From NCBI RefSeq assembly GCF_009299795.1, contig NZ_VIGP01000004.1, positions 264,992-328,991 of the forward strand: a stretch of DNA of 64,000 nucleotides, given 5' to 3'. Under the pieces are notes generated by a model. It was not told the origin of the DNA, made no database searches, and saw only the letters and a program-made list of their open reading frames with translations. The stretch is from Brachybacterium subflavum. GTDB lineage: Bacteria; Actinomycetota; Actinomycetes; Actinomycetales; Dermabacteraceae. Position 1 is the first letter of the stretch, and each line of letters opens with the position of its first letter. A program made the position numbers and the translations under genes. Below are positions 34,067-43,243 of this stretch, one piece after another.

Positions 34067-34109
34067 GAGCCGAGCGTAGCGTCCTTGCACGGTCGTCGGC
34101 CCCGGCGCC

Positions 34110-35426
34110 TCAGAGCCCGGGGCGGGAGTGGTCGATCACCGAGGAGGAGTCGAAGAACGGCTCGAGGCTGGTCTCCTCGCCCGCGGCGTTCGCGCGCAGG
34201 CGGATGCCGTCGACGTTCATGCGGGCCTGGCGGAGGTAGCCGTCCTGCATCTGCGCCCAGTACTCGGCGGTGCCGTCCACGAGGAAGATGAAGTCGAAGC
34301 CGTGGTCGCGCACGGCCCGGTACTTCGGGTCCTGGGTGTCGTAGGGCGGGACGCCGCTGAGATCGGCGCCGAAGGGGAGGATCAGCAGGTCGGTCTCGCC
34401 GGTGAGCGGCTTGACCTCGGCGTCCCAGCGGTCGAAGTCCCGGGTGAGATGCGCGAGCGAGGACTTCTTGATGTCGAGGTGCCCCCAGCTGTGGCTCGCG
34501 ATCTCCCAGCCGGTGTCCTTGAGGGCGGCGGCCGTCTTCTTCGCCTTCTCCTGAGCGGTCTTGAGCTTCTCGGGGTCGTCCCCGTACTCGCGCTCCGAGC
34601 TGCGGTAGCCGAGGATGCCGTTGTAGCCGGTGAGGGCGAGCACGCCCTTGTGACCGTGGTACGAGAAGTCGGGGTGGTCCTCGAGGAAGTCGTCGACGAG
34701 CGGGACCATGTCGTAGGAGCCCTCGGAGGTCTTCCCGTCGGCATCGGTGTAGGAGTTGACCACGCGGCCGTCGGCGTTCGGGTGGAGGTCCGTGGCGAAG
34801 CCGTCGCCCTCCATGTACTCGTAGTAGCAGACGTCGTCCTGGGAGAGGACCATGGGCTTGCGGTCCTCGGGCAGGCGGATCGGCAGGGGCTTCATCGTGC
34901 CGTCGTCCTGCTTCTCGCAGATGTCGTGCGGGCTGACCAGCACGTACCCGTCGTCGTAGACGTCCTGCATGATCTTCGTGAACTCGTCGATCGTGCACAT
35001 GTAGTCGTCGTAGCCCTGGGCGTCCTCGTCGCCGTCGAAGGCGCGCTCGGGATCGACGATGAGCGTGTGGAAGAACAGGTGGGAGACCTGCAGGTCGTCC
35101 GGCCACTCCACGAGGGCCTCGCGCGCGGAGGAGATCTTCGTGCGCAGAGAGTCGACCTCGTCGCCGTCCTGGCCCTTCAGGGTCTTCTCGGCGGCGTCGG
35201 GGTCGTGCTGGGCGAGCTGGAGCTTCGCCTGGGAGACCTTCTGGGCGCGGATCTCCTCGGCCGTCGGCTTCTTGGACGCCGCGCCGCCTCCCCTGCCCCC
35301 GCCCGGACCGTCCTGCGTGCACCCGGCCGCCGCGAGGACCGTGCCCCCGAGCGCCGTCGCGGCGAGTGCCGTGCTCACCGTGCGCCGACTGGGCGCCGCC
35401 TGCGGTGCGCGCGTCGCTCGTGCCAT
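34110..35426 (-). CDS. Lipoprotein polysaccharide deacetylase-like protein
   Basis: 438 residues. The N-terminus is basic with a twin Arg (SRRTVS), hydrophobic, and ends in a lipobox AAAGC (Cys near residue 38), so it is an exported lipoprotein, possibly by Tat. A helical Lys/Ala/Asp-rich stalk (residues 50-110) is followed by a NodB-type deacetylase domain: LSQDDV aligns with the TFDD motif and SHSWGH with the zinc His motif. It would act on cell-wall glycans or a related N-acetyl substrate. The start was chosen for its nearby GGGGGATC purine-rich site. Confidence 0.85.
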   Translation of the reverse strand: MARATRAPQAAPSRRTVSTALAATALGGTVLAAAGCTQDGPGGGRGGGAASKKPTAEEIRAQKVSQAKLQLAQHDPDAAEKTLKGQDGDEVDSLRTKISSAREALVEWPDDLQVSHLFFHTLIVDPERAFDGDEDAQGYDDYMCTIDEFTKIMQDVYDDGYVLVSPHDICEKQDDGTMKPLPIRLPEDRKPMVLSQDDVCYYEYMEGDGFATDLHPNADGRVVNSYTDADGKTSEGSYDMVPLVDDFLEDHPDFSYHGHKGVLALTGYNGILGYRSSEREYGDDPEKLKTAQEKAKKTAAALKDTGWEIASHSWGHLDIKKSSLAHLTRDFDRWDAEVKPLTGETDLLILPFGADLSGVPPYDTQDPKYRAVRDHGFDFIFLVDGTAEYWAQMQDGYLRQARMNVDGIRLRANAAGEETSLEPFFDSSSVIDHSRPGL

Positions 35427-35591
35427 CTCTGATCCCCCTTCGTCGATGCACCGGGCCCCTGCTGCGGCGCCGCCGCCCCGGCGCGTCCACACTACGGCGG
35501 CTCCCGGACCCAGCGGGGAGGCTCCGCGGGCGTGTCGGCGGGGCCGGTCGCGGGGCCGACGAGAAGGGCGGCGGGTGCGGCCCTCCCGGGG

Positions 35592-36947
35592 TCAGGCGGC
35601 GGCGCGGGGGCCGCGCACGAGCATGACGATCAGTCCGAGCACCGCCCAGACGGCGCCCACGGCGAGCGCGAGCGGGCTCGAGGAGACCAGCACGGCGAGC
35701 AGCGAGAGGGCGCCCAGGATCGGGATCACCAGATGCGGGAGGGGTCGCACCGGCCCGCCGCGTCGGCGCATCACGAAATAGCCGATCACGGAGACGTGGA
35801 CGAGGACGAAGCCGGTGATCGCGCCGACGTCGACCGCGGAGGAGACCACGTCGAGCCCGTCGGGACGCAGCGCCGCCCACAGGGCGACGGCGACGTTCCC
35901 GGCGGCGGCCGCGAGCACGCCGGCCACCGGAGCGCCGGAGCGGGCGGAGACCTTCGCCAGACCCCCGGGCAGCGACCCGGAGCGGGCCATGTCCATGATC
36001 ACGCGGCTGGCCGCGGCCTGGCCCACGAGGGCGCTGAACATGGCGCCGACTCCCTTGGCGAGGGCGAGCAGCCCGTGCAGGAGCGGGCTGATCGAGGAGT
36101 CGACCATCGCGTAGTAGGCATCGCCCTGCAGGGACGGGTCGGCCTGCAGCTGGGCGGTGGTCTCCGGGGAGAGCAGCGCGCCGATGTAGGTCTGGACGAT
36201 GAAGAGCACACCGGCGACGGCGAGGCACACGAGCGTCGCCCGGGCGATCGCGGCGGAGCCCCCGCGGGTCTCCTCGGCGAAGGTCGCGAGCGCATCGAAC
36301 CCCAGGTAGGACAGGACGGCGACGGAGACCGCGCCGAGCACGAGGCGGGGGTGCAGGCCGGCGCCGCCGCCCGTGATCGGGTCGAGCCAGCCGCGGACCG
36401 GACCGTCCGAGGCCAGGACCGCGATGCCGGCGATCACCACCGCCGCCAGCACGAGCACCTCGACGAGCACGACGACCGCGGAGACCTTCGAGGTCACGCC
36501 CACGCCGGCGAGGTTGAGACCGGTGGTGAGCACGACCGCGACCACCACGAACACCCACACGGGGATCTGCGGGAACAGCGAGTGCAGGGCGATGCCGCTG
36601 AAGAGGTAGGCGACCGAGGGGATCAGCACGTAGTCCAGCAGCATCATCCAGCCGCCCATGTGGCCCACTCTGCGGCCGATGCCCTCGCTCGCGTAGGCGA
36701 AGACGCTGCCGGCGCGCGGGACGGCACGGGACATGAGCGCGTAGCTCGAGGCGGTCAGCGCCATCACGAGCGTCGCGACGAGGTAGACGACGGGCACCAC
36801 GCCGCCGGACTTCGCGTCCAGCGTGCCCCAGACGCCGACGGCAGCGGCGGGCCCGATGAACACCAGCCCGTAGGCGAGCAGCTGGCCGAAGCCGATGCTG
36901 CGACGGAGCGCGGGCTCGGCGGGCACCCGCGTGCTCGGGCTGCTCAT
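35592..36947 (-). CDS. APC-superfamily amino acid permease
   Basis: 451 residues with about twelve membrane helices. The first helix carries GLVFIGPAAAVGVWG and helix 6 FDALATFAEETRG, the substrate-gate segments of the APC superfamily. Its start ATG overlaps the dapE stop by 4 bases (ATGA), so it is coupled to dapE. The substrate is unknown; coupling to a lysine-pathway gene is suggestive only. Confidence 0.9.
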   Translation of the reverse strand: MSSPSTRVPAEPALRRSIGFGQLLAYGLVFIGPAAAVGVWGTLDAKSGGVVPVVYLVATLVMALTASSYALMSRAVPRAGSVFAYASEGIGRRVGHMGGWMMLLDYVLIPSVAYLFSGIALHSLFPQIPVWVFVVVAVVLTTGLNLAGVGVTSKVSAVVVLVEVLVLAAVVIAGIAVLASDGPVRGWLDPITGGGAGLHPRLVLGAVSVAVLSYLGFDALATFAEETRGGSAAIARATLVCLAVAGVLFIVQTYIGALLSPETTAQLQADPSLQGDAYYAMVDSSISPLLHGLLALAKGVGAMFSALVGQAAASRVIMDMARSGSLPGGLAKVSARSGAPVAGVLAAAAGNVAVALWAALRPDGLDVVSSAVDVGAITGFVLVHVSVIGYFVMRRRGGPVRPLPHLVIPILGALSLLAVLVSSSPLALAVGAVWAVLGLIVMLVRGPRAAA

Positions 36948-38077
36948 CGGGCCGACGGCTCGAGCCAGCGGCGCAGCCCGTCGAGCGCCGCGCGGAGGTC
37001 CTCGAAGGGCACGTGCTCGTCATCGGTGTGGGCGAGGAGGGGGTCGCCGGGGCCGAAGTTCACGGCAGGGGTGCCGAGCTCGGCGAAGCGGGAGACGTCG
37101 GTCCACCCCTGCTTGGCGGCCACGCCCACGCCGTCGCCGAGCGCAGCGAGGAACTCGCGGGCGGCGGGGGTGTCCAGGCCGGGCAGGGCCCCGGCGGCGC
37201 TGTCGGTGACGACGATGTCCACCGCGCACCCCTCGAGCAGCTCGCGCACGTGCGCCTCGGCCTGCGCGGGGCTGGTGTCGGGCGCGAAGCGGTAGTTCAG
37301 GGTGAGCGAGGCGCGGTCGGGGATCACGTTCCCGGCGATGCCGCCGCCGATGGCGACCGCGTTCAGGCACTCGCGGTACTCGAGACCGTCGACGACGGCG
37401 CGGCGGGCCTCGTAGGCGGCGAGGCGCTGCAGGACCGGGGCGAGGTGATGGATGGCGTTGTCGCCCACCCAGTCGCGGGCCGAGTGGGCTGCGGTGCCGT
37501 GCGCGGTGACCTCGAGCTTCATGGTGCCCTTGCAGCCGCCCTCGACACCGGCGGAGGTGGGCTCGCCGAGGATCGCGAAGTCGCCGCGCAGGTGCTCGGG
37601 ATGGGTGCGGGCGATGCGGGTCAGGGAGTTGTCGGCCTTGGCGACCTCCTCGTGGTCGTAGAAGAGGAAGGTGAGGTCGCGCGGCGGCTCGGGCACCTCC
37701 ACGGCGACCTTCAGCAGCATCGCGACGCCGCCCTTCATGTCGCAGCTGCCGCGGCCCACGAGCTCCTCGCGTCCCTCGAGCTCGCGGCGGGAGGACGGGA
37801 GGTTCTCTGCCACGGGCACGGTGTCCAGGTGCCCGGCGAGGACCACGCGCTCCTCGCGTCCCAGCTCGGTGCGGGCGATGACGGTGTCGCCGTCGCGGAT
37901 CACCGTGAGGTGCGGAGCGTGGGTGCGCAGCGCCTGCTCGACGGCGTCGGCGAGGGCCTTCTCGTTCCCGGAGACCGACTCGATGTCGACGATCGCGGCG
38001 GTCAGGTCGACGATGTCGGCGCGGGGGTCGAGCGCCGGCGCGGAGTCGGTGGGGGTGGAGCTGGAGGGCGAGGTCAT
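36944..38077 (-). CDS. dapE: Succinyl-diaminopimelate desuccinylase
   Basis: 377 residues, M20 metallopeptidase family. Zinc and catalytic residues are visible in LAGHLDTVP (His), GRGSCDMKGG (Asp), FYDHEEVAK (Glu pair), ILGEPTS (Glu) and the C-terminal LLAHTDDEH (His). The desuccinylase hydrolyses N-succinyl-LL-diaminopimelate, following DapD and DapC, both encoded later in this window. It is followed by the APC permease with a 4-base overlap. In mycobacteria dapE and dapD are divergent neighbours; here 5.9 kb separates them. Confidence 0.94.
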   Translation of the reverse strand: MTSPSSSTPTDSAPALDPRADIVDLTAAIVDIESVSGNEKALADAVEQALRTHAPHLTVIRDGDTVIARTELGREERVVLAGHLDTVPVAENLPSSRRELEGREELVGRGSCDMKGGVAMLLKVAVEVPEPPRDLTFLFYDHEEVAKADNSLTRIARTHPEHLRGDFAILGEPTSAGVEGGCKGTMKLEVTAHGTAAHSARDWVGDNAIHHLAPVLQRLAAYEARRAVVDGLEYRECLNAVAIGGGIAGNVIPDRASLTLNYRFAPDTSPAQAEAHVRELLEGCAVDIVVTDSAAGALPGLDTPAAREFLAALGDGVGVAAKQGWTDVSRFAELGTPAVNFGPGDPLLAHTDDEHVPFEDLRAALDGLRRWLEPSAR

Positions 38078-38090
38078 GCGCCCTATCGTG

Positions 38091-39953
38091 TCACGCGGGC
38101 AGCGAGCCGCCCCAGGCAGCGAGGCGTCGCGCGACGACCTCGGCGTGGTGCAGCAGCTGCGGGGCGGTGCCGGGCTCGGCGGTGATCGCGGATCCGGGTT
38201 GGGCGGTGGAGACCGGGACGCCGACGAGCAGGCGCCGCTCGTGGACCCGCCCGTCCTTGCCGATCGGGGCGTAGAGCCCGTCGACCGCGATCGAGCCCGT
38301 CGGCACGCGTCGGCCGGTGCCCCGCGAGGCCCATGAGTCCTGTCGGGCCTCCCCGCGCTCGCGCCAGGCGCGCAGCAGCGGGGAGGTGAAGGCGTTGAGC
38401 TCGACGCCCGGCAGATGGGCCTCGAGCACCCCGTCGCAGGAGTAGCGGCAGTCCTCGCCCGCGGTGACGACGAAGCGGCCCCCGTCCTCGTCGACGTCCA
38501 CGCGCATGCCCGGTCCGGTGAAGCGCACGAGCCCGGCCTCCTCGAGGGCGAGCAGCTGGCGCACGCGCAGCACGGGCGGGCCGGATGCCCAGGAGGCGAA
38601 GGCGTTGCGCAGGTGGCCGTCGATGTCGCGGGCCACGGACTCCGTGGTGTACGCGCCGAGGTCGATGAGCTGGTTGACCTGGATGCGGCATGCGGTGAGG
38701 ACCCGGAAGACGAGCAACCAGGCGGGGTCCGGCTCGGCGGCCTCGCGCAGGCTGCGGCGCACCACCTCGAGGGTGCGCGCGTGGGCGTCGGTGATGGGGC
38801 CTCCGCGGCGGCCGAAGGGGAAGAGGATCCGCAGGATCTCGGACTCCTCGGCGAGCGCGCGGAAGCCGGAGACGGCGAGCGCGCGCTGCAGCTCGGCGAG
38901 GATCAGCGGCATGACGTCGGCCTCGTGGTCGAGTCCGTCGGGCCGCACCGACAGCTCGAGCACGCGTTCGCGGGTGAGGATCCTCGGCTGGTGGAGCTCG
39001 GGCAGGTAGGGGCGCAGGTCGGGCTTGGGCCGGTAGACCATGCCGGAGCGGGAGCCGACGACCAGCTGGGGCTCGCCGCCGCCGGGCAGGTAGCGCAGTC
39101 CCGAAGGGGCGTGCGCGTCGGGCACGAAGCGTCCGCCGGCGGCGTCGGCGAGCATGCCGATCGCGTCGTAGAAGTTCAGGCCCATGCCCTGCACGGCCAC
39201 GCGCTCGCGTCCCAGCAGCGCGGAGTAGTCCACCTGCAGGGGATTCGCGGGAGCCGCGTGCACCAGGCCGTGGCGCGCGGCGGCGTGCTCCATCACCTGG
39301 GAGCGCGGCCCGGGGGCCGTCGCGAGGTGGCCGAGGGCGAGTGCGACCGCGTCCACGACGAGCTCGGTGCCGTCCTCCAGGGCGATGCGCTGCGGGGTGC
39401 CGGGCGCGCCGGCGACGTCGAGAGCGCTGGTCCGGTGCACACGGATCCGCAGACGCGCGGGGTCCGCGTCGACGACGGCGCGCTCGAGCACGGCAGCGAG
39501 GTAGCGGCCGTGGGCGGCGCGGGAGGCGATGTCGGCCGGCCCCAGCCCCTCGGCGGCGAGGAAGTCGGCGAGCGTCTCCGTGTGCGGGACGGGGAGCTCG
39601 GGCCGGCACGACTCGTCGGGGTACATCGTGGTCTGGCAGGTCGCGGTGTTCATCAGCAGCACCTCGCCCTGGTCTCGCCGCCACACGTCGCCGCCGAGGC
39701 CTGCGCACGGGTCCACGAGGTGCACGTCGAGCACGCCCTCCCAGTCGTCCCGCTGCGAGGCGGCGACCAGGCGCTCGATGATCGCGGTGCCGCGCGGTCC
39801 GGCGCCGATGACGGCGACCTCGCGGCGCGCGGCGCCGCGTCCGGCGTCGTCGGCGCGCCCGGGGCCGCCCGGCAGGATCTCGCGGCGCGCGCGCTCGCCC
39901 GGCGCGGGAGCCGCGGGGCTGGTGCTCGACGTGGGATCGGGGGCGACGGTCAT
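38091..39953 (-). CDS. FAD/NAD(P)-binding protein (NAD_binding_9 type)
   Basis: 620 residues. After a 45-residue disordered start comes the dinucleotide fold VAVIGAGPRGTAIIERL, then LVDPCAGLGGDVWR and a second FAD-contact region near residues 215-235. The protein belongs to the large, poorly characterised FAD/NAD(P)-binding family sometimes placed beside natural-product or lysine/ornithine hydroxylation genes. The reaction is unknown. It is divergent from the DHA2 exporter with a 208-base shared control region, so the two may form a make-and-export cassette. It ends 14 bases before dapE on the same strand. Confidence 0.85.
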   Translation of the reverse strand: MTVAPDPTSSTSPAAPAPGERARREILPGGPGRADDAGRGAARREVAVIGAGPRGTAIIERLVAASQRDDWEGVLDVHLVDPCAGLGGDVWRRDQGEVLLMNTATCQTTMYPDESCRPELPVPHTETLADFLAAEGLGPADIASRAAHGRYLAAVLERAVVDADPARLRIRVHRTSALDVAGAPGTPQRIALEDGTELVVDAVALALGHLATAPGPRSQVMEHAAARHGLVHAAPANPLQVDYSALLGRERVAVQGMGLNFYDAIGMLADAAGGRFVPDAHAPSGLRYLPGGGEPQLVVGSRSGMVYRPKPDLRPYLPELHQPRILTRERVLELSVRPDGLDHEADVMPLILAELQRALAVSGFRALAEESEILRILFPFGRRGGPITDAHARTLEVVRRSLREAAEPDPAWLLVFRVLTACRIQVNQLIDLGAYTTESVARDIDGHLRNAFASWASGPPVLRVRQLLALEEAGLVRFTGPGMRVDVDEDGGRFVVTAGEDCRYSCDGVLEAHLPGVELNAFTSPLLRAWRERGEARQDSWASRGTGRRVPTGSIAVDGLYAPIGKDGRVHERRLLVGVPVSTAQPGSAITAEPGTAPQLLHHAEVVARRLAAWGGSLPA

Positions 39954-40055
39954 GGATCCCAGTATCGGGGGCGACGGCCGCGCTGCGGGAGCAGGACCCT
40001 CCCGGGCTGCTGTGACGTTGGACCACGGGAGCGCGCCCGCAGGCGCTCGGAGTCC

Positions 40056-40076
40056 TACACTTCCGGAGCGCTCCGG
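40056..40076 (+). promoter_or_regulatory. -10 box plus perfect palindrome upstream of DHA2 exporter
   Basis: TACACT (40056-40061) is followed at once by the perfect 14-bp palindrome CCGGAGCGCTCCGG (40063-40076) near the expected transcript start. It could be an operator. No -35 is obvious. Confidence 0.45.
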
Positions 40077-40161
40077 CGCTGCCAGGCTCCCCTCTCAGGT
40101 CCGGTCCCGTAGAACCGTCGGCCGATGGGCGCTCCTCTCCCCCGATGCCCCAGGAGGCCCC

Positions 40162-41736
40162 ATGCCCACGGAGCCCAGCACCGCGGACCCCCGCACGAGC
40201 GCCCCTGCCTCGGCACCGACCCCGGCCTCGACGGCGCCCGGTGACCTCAAGCCGTGGCCCGCGCTGTGGTCGATGATCATCGGCTTCTTCATGCTGCTCG
40301 TGGACGGCACGATCGTCTCGATCGCGACCCCGCGCATCCAGGACGAGCTCGACGCAGACATCACCAAGGTCATCTGGGTGACCAGCGCATACCTGCTCGC
40401 CTACGCCGTCCCGCTGCTGGTCACCGGCCGCCTCGGCGACCGCCTCGGCCCCAAGCGGGTCTACCTCGCGGGCCTTGTGGTGTTCACCCTGGCGAGCCTG
40501 TGGTGCGGACTCTCCGGCACGATCGAGATGCTGATCCTCGCGCGCGTGGTCCAGGGACTCGGCGCGGCCCTGATGACCCCGCAGACGATGACCGTCATCA
40601 CCCGCATGTTCCCGCCGCAGCAGCGCGGCCCGGCCATGGCCCTGTGGGGCGCGACCGCAGGGGTCGCGAACCTCGTCGGCCCGATCCTCGGCGGCGTCCT
40701 GGTCGACGGGCTCGGCTGGGAGTGGATCTTCTTCGTCAACGTGCCGGTGGGCATCGTCGGCTTCGTCCTGGCCATGCGCCTGGTGCCGAACCTCGAGGTC
40801 CACGCGCACCGCTTCGACCTGCCCGGCGTGCTGCTCTCGGCCCTCGGAATGTTCCTCGTCGTATTCGGGATCCAGGAGGGCTCGACGTACGACTGGGGCA
40901 CCATCACCGGCGTCCTCTCCGTCCCTCTGCTGATCGGCGCGGGGATCGTGGTGCTGATCCTCTTCGTGCTCTGGCAGGCGAGGCAGAAGGGCGGCGAGCC
41001 GCTGCTGCCGCTGGGCCTGTTCCGCGACCGGAACTTCGCCGTCGCGAACATCGCGATCGCCGGGGTCGGCGCCGCGATCGTCACCTTCGCCCTGCCCATC
41101 GTGCTGTGGACGCAGAACGTCAAGGGCTTCTCCCCCACCCAGTCGGCGCTGCTGCTCGCACCGATGGCGATCATCGGCGGCGGGCTCTCCCCCGTCGTCG
41201 GCAAGAACCTGCACCGCTGGAACACCAGGGTTCTGGCCGTCGTGGGACTGGCCCTGTTCGGCCTCGGCATCGCGGCGATGGGCATGCTCGTCATGAACGA
41301 CGCCGCCTGGTACTGGCTGCTGATCCCGGGCGCCGTGATGGGCCTGGGCAATGCGGGCATGTGGGCTCCGCTGTCGATCTCCGCGACCTACGGCCTCTCC
41401 CGCGCGCAGGCTGGCGCCGGGTCGGGCGTCTACAACTCGATGCGCCAGCTCGGCGCCGTGATCGGCTCCGCGGCGATCGCCGCCGTGATGGCCTCGCGCA
41501 TCACCTCCGAGTTCGCCGACGCGGACCTCGGCGGCGGCTCCGGCGCGGGCGGCGGGGCGAGCGACCATGCCGCCGCGGGCGGCGAGGCCGGCGCCTCCTC
41601 CGGCGGGGTGCTGCCGGACATGCTGCACGCCCCGTACGCGCATGCCATGGGCGAGAGCCTGTTCCTGCCCGCGGCGATCATGGGCGTCGCGGTGATCGCG
41701 GCGCTGTTCCTGCGCAACGCCAACGCGCGGCGCTGA
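40162..41736 (+). CDS. DHA2-family (14-helix) MFS drug exporter
   Basis: 524 residues with 14 predicted membrane helices. Motif A GRLGDRLGPKRVY and motif C-like GPILGGVLVDGLGW mark the EmrB/QacA DHA2 group of proton-coupled multidrug exporters. The DGTIVSIATPRI in helix 1 is typical of the group. The start ATG 40162 has AGGAGG 5 bases upstream. An insert of Gly/Ala (about residues 455-485) precedes the last helix. It is divergent from the FAD protein. Its substrate is unknown. Confidence 0.92.
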   Translation: MPTEPSTADPRTSAPASAPTPASTAPGDLKPWPALWSMIIGFFMLLVDGTIVSIATPRIQDELDADITKVIWVTSAYLLAYAVPLLVTGRLGDRLGPKRVYLAGLVVFTLASLWCGLSGTIEMLILARVVQGLGAALMTPQTMTVITRMFPPQQRGPAMALWGATAGVANLVGPILGGVLVDGLGWEWIFFVNVPVGIVGFVLAMRLVPNLEVHAHRFDLPGVLLSALGMFLVVFGIQEGSTYDWGTITGVLSVPLLIGAGIVVLILFVLWQARQKGGEPLLPLGLFRDRNFAVANIAIAGVGAAIVTFALPIVLWTQNVKGFSPTQSALLLAPMAIIGGGLSPVVGKNLHRWNTRVLAVVGLALFGLGIAAMGMLVMNDAAWYWLLIPGAVMGLGNAGMWAPLSISATYGLSRAQAGAGSGVYNSMRQLGAVIGSAAIAAVMASRITSEFADADLGGGSGAGGGASDHAAAGGEAGASSGGVLPDMLHAPYAHAMGESLFLPAAIMGVAVIAALFLRNANARR

Positions 41737-41785
41737 GGGCGCGGGCCGACGGGCCGTCGGGGAGTCGGAGCGACCGCTCGCTGGT

Positions 41786-43162
41786 TCACCCTCGGGCGGC
41801 GTGCCCGTCGCCGACGGCTCGACCGTCGTCCGCCGCAGCCCCGTCGTCGACACGACCATCGGTCCGGGGGTCGTCTGATGCGAGCCCGGTCAGCCGCACG
41901 TGCTCAGCCCAACCGGCGGCGGTGGGGATCGTTCGCAGGTGGGGCCCGACGACGCCGATCACCGCAGCCAGAGCGCACAGGGCGGCGAATACGCCGAGCG
42001 TCACTGCCGCTCCCGCATGCGCCAGTCCCCAGCCCGCGATCGCGGGCGCGAGGGGCATCAGCCCCATGGCGACGAGTCCGTTGAGCGCGCCCACGCGTCC
42101 CTGCATCGAGGTCGGCGTGATGTGAAGGAAGAACCCTCCACATGCGGCGTTCAGCGCAGGAAGCGGAAGACCCATGACGGCGTAGAGCACGGCTATCACC
42201 CAAGGGGACGCCGAGAAGGGGATCGCGAGCGTGAGCACCGCCAGTGCGACGAGCCCGCCGATCACGATGACGCCCGTGGGCACACGCTCGACGATCCGCG
42301 GCGCGAGCACGGCGCCCACCAGGATCGATGCGGCGAGCACCGAGGAGAGCAGTCCGATCTGCGCGGCGGGAATGCCTCGCGAGGCGAGCATGAGAGTGAC
42401 GGTGAGCAGGGCGCCGTTGGAGCCGAGGTTCACGAGGGCTGCCACCGCACCGAGCTGCACCCGCACAGGCTGCGCGATGCTCCAGCGCAGAGCGTCGAGC
42501 AGGTCCCGGCCGACGTGTGAGCGGGACACCCCAGCCATGGACTCGGCAGGTCGAGGTCGGTAGTCACCGCGCATCCGCAGCGTCGCGAGCAGGGCGCCGA
42601 CGTGTCCGATCACGAGGGTGAGGGCCGGCAGCGCGAGGTGGGCGGCGAGCAGGGCACCGCTCGCGGGCGCGCTGCCCAGCTCGATCGCCGCCCCGCGGCC
42701 TTGGTTGATCGAGATGGCGCGCGGCAGCTGGGCAGGCTGGACGATCTGCTTGAGCATCGCGTCGGAGGCGAAGCCCAGGAGCATCCCGCGCAGGCGGTGG
42801 ACGAAGGCGAGGCCCGCGAGCACCGGCACGCTCGCGACGCCCGCGACGAGCACCGCGACGAGGACGGCCTGGGTGAGGATCCCGGTCGCCGAGGCGAGCA
42901 GTCGCAGGCGCCGCCTGTCGAAACGGTCGGCGAGGATGCCGCCGGGGATCATGCCGGCCAGTCCCCCGATGCCTTCGAGCAGGCCCACGAGCCCCACGGC
43001 CGCGACCGACCCGGTCACCGCGAGCGTGACGAGCGGGAAGGCGAAGGCTGCGATGCCCGCGCCCGCATCCAGGAGCACGTCGCCGGCGAGCCAGCGGCGG
43101 TACTCGGCGTTGCGTCGGAGCGGCTCGTGGGTCTCGTGGGCGGTCTTCGTCGGCCGATGCAT
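41786..43162 (-). CDS. MFS exporter regulated by divergent ArsR gene
   Basis: 458 residues with about 12 membrane helices; ILADRFDRRRLRL is motif A. It belongs to the enterobactin/macrolide-efflux-like MFS_3 group. The -10 box sits 6 bases before the ATG, so the mRNA is probably leaderless. It is divergent from an ArsR-type regulator, and a perfect palindrome covers its -35 box, so repression by that regulator is likely. It faces the DHA2 exporter tail-to-tail with 49 bases between stops. Confidence 0.9.
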   Translation of the reverse strand: MHRPTKTAHETHEPLRRNAEYRRWLAGDVLLDAGAGIAAFAFPLVTLAVTGSVAAVGLVGLLEGIGGLAGMIPGGILADRFDRRRLRLLASATGILTQAVLVAVLVAGVASVPVLAGLAFVHRLRGMLLGFASDAMLKQIVQPAQLPRAISINQGRGAAIELGSAPASGALLAAHLALPALTLVIGHVGALLATLRMRGDYRPRPAESMAGVSRSHVGRDLLDALRWSIAQPVRVQLGAVAALVNLGSNGALLTVTLMLASRGIPAAQIGLLSSVLAASILVGAVLAPRIVERVPTGVIVIGGLVALAVLTLAIPFSASPWVIAVLYAVMGLPLPALNAACGGFFLHITPTSMQGRVGALNGLVAMGLMPLAPAIAGWGLAHAGAAVTLGVFAALCALAAVIGVVGPHLRTIPTAAGWAEHVRLTGLASDDPRTDGRVDDGAAADDGRAVGDGHAARG

Positions 43163-43168
43163 GCCGCG

Positions 43169-43197
43169 AGACTAGACCCGCACAAGTCCTTGCGCAA
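43169..43197 (-). promoter_or_regulatory. Promoter of the MFS exporter
   Basis: Minus strand: -35 TTGCGC (43192-43197), a 17-base spacer, -10 TAGTCT (43169-43174), 6 bases before the ATG. The -35 lies inside the palindromic operator. Confidence 0.65.
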
Positions 43198-43210
43198 TAG
43201 TTATTGCGCA
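43191..43210. promoter_or_regulatory. Perfect palindromic operator between MFS and ArsR genes
   Basis: TGCGCAATA (43191-43199), centre GT, TATTGCGCA (43202-43210): 9-bp perfect half-sites. It overlaps the exporter -35 and abuts the regulator promoter region, so one bound dimer can control both. Confidence 0.75.
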
Positions 43211-43231
43211 TGTGTCGGTGCGGGTTCTCGG

Positions 43232-43237
43232 TAGGCT
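43232..43237 (+). promoter_or_regulatory. -10 box (TAGGCT) of leaderless ArsR gene
   Basis: TAGGCT ends 6 bases before the ATG at 43244. No good -35; the expected position abuts the palindrome. Confidence 0.5.
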
Positions 43238-43243
43238 CTTGGT

